Shown piece after piece: positions 35,327-42,436 of a stretch of 64,000 bases of DNA; position 1 is the first letter of the stretch, and each line of letters begins with the position of its first letter. The DNA is from Sedimentitalea sp039941015 (GTDB lineage Bacteria > Pseudomonadota > Alphaproteobacteria > Rhodobacterales > Rhodobacteraceae): the NCBI RefSeq assembly GCF_039941015.1, contig NZ_JBDVFI010000089.1. One strand, 5' to 3'. The position numbers were made by a program, and so were the translations under genes. Below the pieces are notes generated by a model that had not been told where the DNA came from, did no database searches, and worked only from the letters and a program-made list of their open reading frames with translations.

Positions 35327-36846
35327 TTCTTGCCCTTTACGTCATGGAACAGGGCGCGAAACGTGTCCCGGGTGGTCTTGCTGTTGAATTTGGCGAAACT
35401 TTTCATCACCTTGGCGCGCTCCTCCAGCTGCTTGCGGTGCAGCACCACGATAAGCGCCCCGACGCTTTGCGCGATTTCGAGGTTCTGCTTTTCCGGCTCG
35501 CGACCCAGTTCGTCGAGCAGCGCGCGCAGGCTGTCCTGCTGAACCGAATAGTCGTTGAACAGCCCGAGGTTATCTTGAAGCCGCTTCAGTGGTTTCAAAA
35601 CGCTGAGAAACTCGGCCTTCGGGAATACCGGGCCAAAAAACTCCATGAGATAACGCAGCTTCTTGCATTGGATGCGCAACCGGTGAACTTCGGCATCTTC
35701 GGTCTTTGCATCGATTCCAGCGGCGATCTTGCAGACCTTGCGATACCGTTTCCAGATCAAGGCACGCGAGTAGTTCAGTGCCGGACGGTCGGCATCGGGG
35801 CCACGTTTGATCTTTTTGCGCTTTGCGAACAACCCGGCAAGATCGTTCATTTCCTGCCGATATTGCTTGCTTTCCAGTCGGCTTTTCAGCTTGGCCTGAG
35901 CGTCCTTACGCTGGTCGGCGAACATGGCGAACAGCTGGTCAAGACCCGGGTGCAGTGAATGCGGAAGCAGAGCATAGAACTTGTCTTTTTCGGCCAGATA
36001 GACATCGAGATCGCGCAGGCGTCCTGTCGGTTCCATCATTTCGGAAAATCGGGTTTTCAGCTTCTCAGTCGCTTTTTCGCTGTAAACTCCGGAAAACAGG
36101 CTGAGCACAGAACGGATTTTCCGAAATGCGATGCGGTAGTCGTGCAGAAACTCGATGTCATGATCGGCGATGATGCCGTGCTCGTTCGCCTTGGCGATGG
36201 GCAGATACGCGTTGATTATGATGTTGGCGGCATCAAAGGCCGCTTCATCACGCCCAAAAACGATTTCGGGTTTCGCCCTATAGCTGGCGCGGTCGGGAAA
36301 GAGCGATGCATAGATCGACCCGTCCTCTAGGGGTGCTCCGCCGTCGGCGATGATATGTTTACGCGCCTGATCGAGCGCCTTGTCATAGCCGCGAAGTCCC
36401 TGCAGCATTATCAGCGCGGCAGACCCGCCCTGTTCTGTGGTCAGAAACCGCAGGTTGGCACGAACCCGGGTTTTGCGTTCTTCGTCCACGAGTGCCAGCC
36501 GGGCTTCTTGTATTTCGCCGGCGCCAACAGGCAACAAGGCACGCAATGGCGACACATCAGCCAGTTTGGCCTTTACCGGGCCGTCTGCCAGATCGGCAAC
36601 AAAGGGTCCGTTGCGATCGGAAGGTTGGTTCAGAATCCCCTCATCCGCAGTCAGAAGTTCCAGACTTCCATCAACGGCGCAAAGCAATTGTCCAGAGCCG
36701 CACAGTTCATCGTCAAAGGTATCGAACAACTGAAAGCCCTGGTGCGGTTCGACACCAGTCACGACCGGGGTAAGTTTGCCAAAGTCGATCTTTGGCAAGT
36801 CACTCGCCGCTCTTGCGGGCAAGTAATAGCAATCTGTCTGGGTCAT
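35323..36846 (-). CDS. CHAD-domain protein with degenerate CYTH-like N-terminus
   Basis: A 507-residue protein. Residues about 35-165 look like a degenerate CYTH fold (LFDTFDDELCGSG, and an Arg/Lys strand near 124-134) without an intact EXEXK. The CHAD helical domain spans about 205-490. Its conserved basic/His surface appears in FLHDYRIAFRKIRSVLSLF (His235, Arg238, Arg242, Lys243) and EVHRLRIQCKKLRYLMEFF (His388, Arg391, Lys395, Lys396), with LRDLDV at 277-282 and LQDNLG at 423-428. CHAD proteins bind polyphosphate and localise to polyphosphate granules in other bacteria. It overlaps both neighbours, suggesting fixed stoichiometry with them. Confidence 0.82.
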   Translation of the reverse strand: MTQTDCYYLPARAASDLPKIDFGKLTPVVTGVEPHQGFQLFDTFDDELCGSGQLLCAVDGSLELLTADEGILNQPSDRNGPFVADLADGPVKAKLADVSPLRALLPVGAGEIQEARLALVDEERKTRVRANLRFLTTEQGGSAALIMLQGLRGYDKALDQARKHIIADGGAPLEDGSIYASLFPDRASYRAKPEIVFGRDEAAFDAANIIINAYLPIAKANEHGIIADHDIEFLHDYRIAFRKIRSVLSLFSGVYSEKATEKLKTRFSEMMEPTGRLRDLDVYLAEKDKFYALLPHSLHPGLDQLFAMFADQRKDAQAKLKSRLESKQYRQEMNDLAGLFAKRKKIKRGPDADRPALNYSRALIWKRYRKVCKIAAGIDAKTEDAEVHRLRIQCKKLRYLMEFFGPVFPKAEFLSVLKPLKRLQDNLGLFNDYSVQQDSLRALLDELGREPEKQNLEIAQSVGALIVVLHRKQLEERAKVMKSFAKFNSKTTRDTFRALFHDVKGKK

Positions 36847-37031
36847 CAGTCCTTCTTTCGCGAGGTCTTGAGATAGGCCTCGATAAGCTGCTCAACGATT
36901 TTCTGAACGCTTGTTTCTTCTTCTATGGCACGGATTTTCAGCGCCTTCAGGGTTTTCTTGCTAAGTCGCAGCGACGTGTTTCGTTTATCGTCGCTTTCTG
37001 CCTCGGTGCCGCGCTTTTCTGCCTTGGCCAT
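36846..37031 (-). CDS. Small ribbon-helix-helix protein
   Basis: A 61-residue protein. Residues 1-18 are a charged, flexible tail (KAEKRGTEAESDDKR), followed by an RHH fold: strand NTSLRLSKKTLKALK and helices RAIEEETSVQKIVEQLIEAYL. The size and layout match ParG/omega-type partition partners, whose N-terminal tails contact ParA and whose ribbons bind DNA. AAGG eight bases before ATG 37031 sets the start; the longer upstream frame is non-coding. It heads the operon and overlaps the CHAD start (TGATG). Likely roles are autorepressor and ParA partner. Confidence 0.75.
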   Translation of the reverse strand: MAKAEKRGTEAESDDKRNTSLRLSKKTLKALKIRAIEEETSVQKIVEQLIEAYLKTSRKKD

Positions 37032-37049
37032 TTTGTTTACCTTGTAATG

Positions 37050-37070
37050 TGACGTCAAAGTGTCATGACA
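37050..37070. promoter_or_regulatory. Twin palindromes upstream of the RHH gene
   Basis: TGACGTCA (37050-37057) and TGTCATGACA (37061-37070) are two perfect palindromes three bases apart, 19 bases upstream of the RHH start. Adjacent short dyads in this position are typical RHH autoregulatory operators. Confidence 0.5.
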
Positions 37071-37250
37071 TCGTTTCAAGATCAACCCCTGCCGCGTCGT
37101 AAAGGGGGGGGCGTGGTGGGCCAGTCCGTCAACAACCCTGTCGCGTGAACCACGGGTTGTGCGCGCTTTGTCAAAGCTCTTGAGGGGTTCGAGGTATCGT
37201 GCCAGAGTAAACGCAGTATCTTGTGCAGCAACAGGAGCGAACGCGAACAT

Positions 37251-37682
37251 ATGTCCCGAATGAAGTCCCAAGTCGCAGCTTTACCTGTTCGCCTCAACAA
37301 GCGAAACAGGGTCGAGGTTCTGCTTGTGACGTCGCGTGGTTCTGGCCGTTGGCTGCCACCCAAGGGCTCCGAGATGGACGGCAAGTCGCGCCGCAAAGCT
37401 GCTGAAATCGAAGCCCGTGAAGAGGCAGGTGTGTGCGGCTGCATGGCCGACAGACCGATTGGCCGATACGCGTTCGCCGGAAAGGCTGCGTATCGCGTCA
37501 TCCTCTATCCGATGTTCGTCGAGACGGTGCTGAAACGGTGGAAGGAAGGCGGCGAAAGAAAACGCCGCTGGTTCACATTGAAAAAGGCGGCGCGTGTGGT
37601 TCACGAACGGGAGCTGCAAAGGATCATACTCTCGCTGCAATCCGAGCCGACGGTCAGAAGGCTGTTGCGCGCGCACGGCTGA
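37251..37682 (+). CDS. NUDIX hydrolase, diphosphoinositol-polyphosphate-phosphohydrolase-like
   Basis: A 143-residue NUDIX protein from ATG 37251. The NUDIX box runs 39-61: catalytic Glu54, Glu57 and Glu58 and Gly39/Gly60 are kept, but the first Glu is Lys45 and the Arg is Ile53. The WLPPKGSEMDGKS lead-in resembles the alphaproteobacterial group related to DIPP enzymes, which can cleave diphosphoinositol polyphosphates, dinucleoside polyphosphates and, in eukaryotes, polyphosphate. It is divergent from the RHH-CHAD-ParA-CYTH operon across 219 bp. GGAG lies about 13 bases from the ATG, so the start is not certain (ATG 37260 is possible). Confidence 0.72.
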   Translation: MSRMKSQVAALPVRLNKRNRVEVLLVTSRGSGRWLPPKGSEMDGKSRRKAAEIEAREEAGVCGCMADRPIGRYAFAGKAAYRVILYPMFVETVLKRWKEGGERKRRWFTLKKAARVVHERELQRIILSLQSEPTVRRLLRAHG

Positions 37683-37737
37683 GACGGGTCTTAATCCAGA
37701 CGGTGGCTGGATCCCCTCAACCGCAGCGACGTGCGCG

Positions 37738-38669
37738 TCAGAATTTCACCTGATCACCGCCCTTGAGCGCCAGCATCTCGCGAGCTTCGTCGGGTGTTGC
37801 GACTTCAAGGCCCAATCCTTCGATGAGGGCGCGCGACTTGAGAACCTGTTCCGCATTGGTCTGTGCGAGCTTGCCGCGTGAAATCCAGATGCCGTCCTCA
37901 AGCCCGACGCGGATGTTCGCACCCATCGCGACCGCCTGCGTAGCGACCCGGAACTGGCTCGCACCCGCGCCGAGGACTGACCAGCGAAAATCCTTGCCAA
38001 ACAATCGGGCAGCGGTTCGTTTCATGTGCATGACATCCTCGGGATGCGTGCCGATGCCGCCAAGCAGACCGAACACCGACTGCACAAAGAACGGAGGCTT
38101 AACCAGGCCGCGATCCGCAAAATGTGCGAGGTTGTAGAGATGCGAAATGTCATAGCATTCAAACTCGAACCTGGTGCCATTTCCATAGCAGGTTTCCAGC
38201 ATGTACTCGATGTCCTGAAACGAATTGCGGAACACCAGATCGCGAGACCTTTCCAAATGCTCGCGTTCCCATTCGAATTTGAAATCCTGTATTTTCCAAG
38301 AAGCGGAAAGAACCCGAAGTTCATTGATCCCATGTTAAGCGAGTCCACCTCGGGCTGCCACTGCGCGGCGGGTTTCGCGCGCTCGGCAACAGTCATATAG
38401 GGCGAGCCGCCGGTCGTTATATTGACGACTGCGGCGGTTGCTTGCTTGATCCGCGGCAGAAACCCGCCAAATGCCTCGGGGGTCTGGTCCGGTTTGCCGG
38501 TCTCAGGGTCGCGCGCATGCAGATGCAGGATGGCGGCACCGGCTTCGGCCGCTGCGATGGCTCCTTCGGCGATTTCATCCGGCGTGATCGGCAGGTGGGG
38601 CGTCATCGAGGGCGTGTGGATCGCTCCGGTCACCGCGCAGGTTATGATCACCTTGTCTGGTCCGCTCGT
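37738..38669 (-). pseudogene. 3-keto-5-aminohexanoate cleavage enzyme (BKACE) gene, start lost and frameshifted
   Basis: Two frames together spell one BKACE/DUF849 protein. The first part reads KVIITCAVTGAIHTPSM to SMNFGFFPLLGKY. After about 38287 the sense continues in another frame as DFKFEWEREHLERSRD to GGDQVKF, so one base is missing. The natural start is also damaged: GGGGAG is followed six bases later by ACG (38667-38669) where ATG is expected, giving SGPDKVIITCA in frame. GTG 38651 could rescue initiation but not the shift. BKACE enzymes condense a beta-keto acid with acetyl-CoA, for example in lysine or carnitine breakdown. A sequencing error could explain the shift but not the lost ATG. 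Confidence 0.8.
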
Positions 38670-38727
38670 GTCAGTCTCCCCTGGAATTCGCGTCTATATT
38701 TTTTGTTTGGATGGGCATGTTCGGCGC

Positions 38728-39114
38728 TCAGAGCGCCTCGACATGTCCATCAACCGGGAACGACTGGCCTGACAGGTTGCGCCCCGCATCCGAGATCAAA
38801 AATGCCGCCATATCGGCAACGTCCTGAGGCGGCGTCATGCGCCGCAAGGAAATACGGCTGATATAGTCGTCCTTCATTTCAGCATGGCTGACCCCGGTCT
38901 GACGCGCCCGGTCAGGCAGACATCAATGCAGCGCGCCCAGTTCTGCTGCAGCACTGTCCAGAGGGGCCTGATCCACATCGCAAATCGCGAGACGCGCGCC
39001 TTGGGCCTGCACTGCGCGTGCAATGGCAAGGCCGAGCCCAGAGCCACCTGCCGTGATCGCCACTCTTAACCCTTCCAGTCCGGGAAGTTGCATGTGCACG
39101 TCCTGCACCGTCAT
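38728..39114 (-). pseudogene. Short-chain dehydrogenase gene with internal deletion
   Basis: The first about 60 codons encode an SDR start with cofactor motif TAGGSGLGLAIARAV and ICDVDQAP, then a TGA. In the same frame the sequence resumes as an SDR C-terminus: HAEMKDDYISRISLRRM, DVADMAAFLISDAGRN and GQSFPVDGHVEAL. The middle (NNAG, catalytic Ser-Tyr-Lys, about 130 residues) is gone. Only 128 codons remain against about 250 in the family. It lies upstream of the decayed BKACE on the same strand, so a whole catabolic operon appears to be degrading. Confidence 0.75.
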
Positions 39115-39419
39115 CCTGTGTTCCTTTCAACTCGGAGAGATCACGCGGCTGGAAATCCTGAGGAGGAGCGGCTTGGCAAGTGACTAGCGGGTGCGCTGGT
39201 ACAAATGGACGTCCTGATTAAGAGATGAATATCGCATGGTCCGGTGGCAGAAACCCGCCCGCCTTCGGCATGAAATCACCGCGCAGGAAATCGGTGTTGC
39301 GTCAGCCTTGATCACAATGATGTCGGCGATCCTTTCGCTTGCTTTTTTTCTGCGATATGGGGCTTGGCGAGCCGGGTCGTGGCGTCATTGCCTGGCGTTG
39401 CACAAAAAGGAACCCGCCC
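39115..39419. other. Intergenic region upstream of the tonB-exb operon
   Basis: About 305 bases between the divergent SDR remnant and the first gene of the Ton system. No convincing gene is present. A T-rich run at about 39343-39350 and A/T-rich stretches could hold the operon promoter, but I see no clear operator. Confidence 0.4.
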
Positions 39420-39854
39420 ATGTCGTTTCGTCGTCTCGCATTTGGCGTTCTGTTGGCTGGCGCCATGCCAGGTCTGTCGCTGGCACAGTCTGCCGAGAGC
39501 GCCCCTCAAACCCTGTCTCTTGAGCTAAACGCCGTTCAGGACATGGGCGGGGCCTGCCGGTTGACGTTCCTGGTGAACAACCAAACCGGGCTGGAGATCG
39601 ACAAGGCCGTGTTTGAGACAGTTATTTTCGACACGTCCGGTGGTGTGGTGAGCCTGTCGCTCTTCAATTTCCGTGATCTTCCGGCTGCGCGTCCAAGAGT
39701 GCGCCAGTTCGAAGTGCCCGAGATCGCCTGTGAGACCGTGGGTCAGGCGCTGATCAATGGTGCAAGTTCGTGCATTGTCGAAGGTACCGAGAACGAGGTT
39801 TGCGACAAGGCGCTCTCGCTCTCAAGCCGCAACGCGGTGGAGTTGCTCGGATGA
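39420..39854 (+). CDS. Small secreted protein heading the Ton operon
   Basis: A 144-residue protein with a signal peptide ending at LSLA-QS and a beta-rich body with three Cys (GGACRLTFLVNNQTGLEID, PEIACETVG, SSCIVEG). AAGGA eight bases before ATG 39420 sets the start. It overlaps the exbB-like gene by four bases (ATGA), which implies a role with the Ton system in the periplasm. I do not recognise a named domain. The opening NNQTGLEIDKAVFETVIFD resembles an immunoglobulin-like strand pattern. Confidence 0.65.
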   Translation: MSFRRLAFGVLLAGAMPGLSLAQSAESAPQTLSLELNAVQDMGGACRLTFLVNNQTGLEIDKAVFETVIFDTSGGVVSLSLFNFRDLPAARPRVRQFEVPEIACETVGQALINGASSCIVEGTENEVCDKALSLSSRNAVELLG

Positions 39855-40516
39855 ACCCGATTGATGCGTTGCTCGGAATATTTGCGCTTGGTGGCCCGGT
39901 TGTCGCGATCCTCTTCGTGATGTCGGTGCTTGCGTTTGGCGTCACGCTCTACAAGTTGTGGCAGTTTGCAGTGTCTGGGGTCGGACGCCACCGGGTACTT
40001 TCCGAGGCGCTGGAGGCTTGGGATGGTGGTGATCGACAACGCGCACGCGCGCGTCTGACACAAAGCCGCAGTTACCTCGCCCCGCTTTTGGGGTCGGCGA
40101 TGGACGCGACCGAACAAGCGGGTCTCGAAGGGCGGCTTGACGCCGAAGCGGGATTGGCGCTCGCCGGGCTTGAGCGCGGTTTTCGCTTTCTTGATACGGT
40201 CGCCCAACTCGCCCCGTTGCTGGGCCTGTTTGGTACGGTTCTCGGCATGATCGAGGCGTTTCAAAGCCTGCAATCGGCGGGTTCCACCGTCGATCCTTCT
40301 TTACTGGCTGGTGGTATCTGGGTCGCCCTGATGACCACGGCGGTTGGCCTGGCGGTGGCGATGCCGACGTCGATGGTTTTGGCGTGGTTCGAAAGCCGGA
40401 CCGCGCGAGAGCGGGTCTTTGCGGATAAGGCGCTGCGCACCGTATTGGCGCCGGGGCAACCTGATCTCGCGGTCGTCGGGTCAGGGAACGCTGCGCCCGC
40501 GCAATCCCATGCGTAA
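39851..40516 (+). CDS. exbB: ExbB/TolQ/MotA-family proton channel protein
   Basis: A 221-residue protein with three membrane helices: near 14-36 (GGPVVAILFVMSVLAFGVTLYK), near 120-140 (LAPLLGLFGTVLGMIEAF) and near 160-180 (ALMTTAVGLAVAMPTSMVLAWF). The conserved TVLGMI and the Thr/Pro helix are those of ExbB. It forms the pentameric stator of the TonB energising complex. It overlaps both neighbours. Confidence 0.85.
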   Translation: MNPIDALLGIFALGGPVVAILFVMSVLAFGVTLYKLWQFAVSGVGRHRVLSEALEAWDGGDRQRARARLTQSRSYLAPLLGSAMDATEQAGLEGRLDAEAGLALAGLERGFRFLDTVAQLAPLLGLFGTVLGMIEAFQSLQSAGSTVDPSLLAGGIWVALMTTAVGLAVAMPTSMVLAWFESRTARERVFADKALRTVLAPGQPDLAVVGSGNAAPAQSHA

Positions 40517-40874
40517 CACCGCGCCCTTTGTAAGGCGACGAATGTCGATGACTCCGCTCATTGACGTGATCTTTCTACTTTTGCTGTTCTTCATGCTGTC
40601 TTCGACGTTCTCGAGTTTTGGCGAGATCGAGCTGAGTCAGGCAACCGGTGGCGCCGCGACGTCGCAGACCACGTCCGAGCGGGTTTTTGTGCAGCTTGGC
40701 GCGGACCGGCTAACCTTGAATGGCGCGTCGATCACGCTCGACGAACTTGCCGCGCAGGTCGAAACAGGGAAGGTTCTGGTCAGTCTGGATGCCGATGCCA
40801 CGGCACAGCATGTGGTAGACCTGCTGGTAAGAATGCGTGGGCGTGACGGTTTGACCGTTACGGTGCTGGAGTAG
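40509..40874 (+). CDS. exbD: ExbD-family protein 1
   Basis: A 121-residue ExbD/TolR protein. A short cytoplasmic tail is followed by one membrane helix with the conserved proton-carrying Asp in MTPLIDVIFLLLLFFM, then a periplasmic domain ending in LVRMRGRDGLTVTVLE. The start overlaps exbB by eight bases. Confidence 0.85.
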   Translation: MRNTAPFVRRRMSMTPLIDVIFLLLLFFMLSSTFSSFGEIELSQATGGAATSQTTSERVFVQLGADRLTLNGASITLDELAAQVETGKVLVSLDADATAQHVVDLLVRMRGRDGLTVTVLE

Positions 40875-40878
40875 GCAG

Positions 40879-41256
40879 ATGATCCGTCCCGCCACCCCAC
40901 GCAAACCACGCGACGCGACCATCGCGATGATCAATGTCATTTTTCTGATGCTGATCTTTTTCCTGATCGCAGGGACCGTGGCGTCGCCGCTCGATCCGGA
41001 TCTGAAGCTTGTCGATACGGCTGGTCTTGAGGGGCGCGAGCCGCCCAACGCGCTGGTGCTTCACGCGGACGGAGCGCTGAGTTTTCGCGGGAATTCGACC
41101 GACCCGACAACCTATATGGCCGGCCATCCTGAGGGGCCGGTGCGGATCGTGCCGGATCGCGATGTTTCAGGACCTCGCCTGATTGAAGTCACGGGCAGCC
41201 TTCGCCGCCTTGGCGCGCCGTCGGTGATCCTTGTCACGGAGCGGTCGTTGGAATGA
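40879..41256 (+). CDS. exbD: ExbD-family protein 2, membrane Asp replaced
   Basis: A 125-residue ExbD-like protein with one membrane helix (ATIAMINVIFLMLIFFLIAG) and a periplasmic domain. Where ExbD has the essential Asp (PLIDVIF), this protein has Asn (AMINVIF). The first ExbD keeps Asp, so this paralogue may be a structural partner in a heterodimer. It overlaps tonB by four bases. The Asn is read directly from the sequence; the consequence is inference. Confidence 0.8.
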   Translation: MIRPATPRKPRDATIAMINVIFLMLIFFLIAGTVASPLDPDLKLVDTAGLEGREPPNALVLHADGALSFRGNSTDPTTYMAGHPEGPVRIVPDRDVSGPRLIEVTGSLRRLGAPSVILVTERSLE

Positions 41257-42257
41257 TCCGACAGTCCGCCGCCATCGCAACAGCGGCAGTTCTGATTTCG
41301 CTGTTGATCCACTTTCTCGGTGTGGGGCTCACGTCGGGCAGACCAGAGGAACCATCCGCCAAGGATGGCGCTTCCGACGTAGTGGCGTTGGGTAATGCGT
41401 TTGAAGATGTTGCCGAAGCGGTATCTGAACCCGTACCGCCTGAACCGGCCCAGGCACCCGAAACGCCAGTCGAACCCGCGCCGGAACCTGAACTCTCGGA
41501 GGTCACGACATCAGATGCACTTGTCGCGTCCCCGACGCCGGAACAGGTCTTTGCACCGCAGGGTTCTCCGGGCGAGATAGCCGAGCCTGTTGCGCCTCAG
41601 GCGCCACCGGAACCTCCCGCGGATACAGCGCAGCAGCCTGATCCGCCACAAGAGGCTGCCGTCTTGCCGCCGCCGTCAGAGCCTGTCGCACCGGCTGAGA
41701 GTGAACCGATCGAACCCGATACGCCGGAACTCGCAGCCGAACCTGAACCTGAGGGACAAGAGCCAGTGGCGCCCGAACCTGATCGTTCAGAACTGGCGGT
41801 CGTTACCTCGCCACGCCCACGCCTTCCCGAGCGCCAGCCGGTTGCACCGCAGAGTGACAGCTCGAATGAATTCAGCGAACTGTTGTCGCCACCTCTGATC
41901 GAGTCCCCGCTGGCTGCGCATGTTAGGGGCGATACCAACCTGATCGTCAGTCAGAATGGCGGGTCGGGGTTTCTTGAATCCGGCGGCTCGGGGAATTCGG
42001 CTGTCACCAACTATGCCGGTCGCGTGCTGGTTCACCTGAACCGTACACTGACAGTCCGAACGCCGGCTCATGGGGCCGCGTGGGTTCATTTTGTAATTAA
42101 TGCAGATGGAACATTGGCGCGGGTGGGGATCGTTGACAGCAGCGGATCGCAAGAGATTGAACAGGCGGCCATAGCGCAGGTTCGAAAAGCCGCACCATTC
42201 CCGCGCCCGCCAGATGGCGCCAGCAGACAGCTGACCTTTGTTTACCGGAACCGGTGA
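41253..42257 (+). CDS. tonB: TonB energy-transducing protein
   Basis: A 334-residue protein with an N-terminal signal anchor (about 6-28, AAIATAAVLISLLIHFLGVG), a Pro/Glu-rich periplasmic spanning region (about 55-205) and a C-terminal TonB domain (about 245-334). The latter has VLVHLNRTL, HFVINADGTLARVGIVDSSG and FPRPPDGASRQLTFVYRNR. It passes proton-motive energy to TonB-dependent receptors such as the one encoded at 23621-25564. A strong terminator follows. Confidence 0.88.
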   Translation: MIRQSAAIATAAVLISLLIHFLGVGLTSGRPEEPSAKDGASDVVALGNAFEDVAEAVSEPVPPEPAQAPETPVEPAPEPELSEVTTSDALVASPTPEQVFAPQGSPGEIAEPVAPQAPPEPPADTAQQPDPPQEAAVLPPPSEPVAPAESEPIEPDTPELAAEPEPEGQEPVAPEPDRSELAVVTSPRPRLPERQPVAPQSDSSNEFSELLSPPLIESPLAAHVRGDTNLIVSQNGGSGFLESGGSGNSAVTNYAGRVLVHLNRTLTVRTPAHGAAWVHFVINADGTLARVGIVDSSGSQEIEQAAIAQVRKAAPFPRPPDGASRQLTFVYRNR

Positions 42258-42325
42258 GTGGAGAGGTCGATGCGCCGAATGCAGACGTTTCTACGGAGCG
42301 ATGTGAACTGAAATGATTTTCCAGC

Positions 42326-42359
42326 ATGAGGGCCCGGTTTCGAAAAACCGGGCCCTCAT
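42326..42359. terminator. Strong bidirectional terminator between tonB and the repeat-protein gene
   Basis: A perfect 15-bp stem (42326-42340 with 42345-42359; arm ATGAGGGCCCGGTTT) closes a 4-base loop, with A/T-rich flanks. It lies between two convergent genes and serves both. Confidence 0.85.
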
Positions 42360-42436
42360 TTGAAATATTATAGTGGGATTGGACCCGCAGGGCGATAGGC
42401 TTACCGCCCTGCAAATTCGCTTATCCCGGTATTGCC

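Noticed and set aside
34583..37031. Reading ParA plus RHH as a plasmid partition cassette
   Set aside because: They are separated by a CHAD gene and coupled to a CYTH gene, and no replication gene or centromere-like iteron array is seen. A cargo-positioning role fits better.
39236..39523. 95-residue + strand open frame before the Ton operon
   Set aside because: Its composition looks random, it overlaps the well-supported secreted protein gene in another frame, and it lacks a ribosome site.
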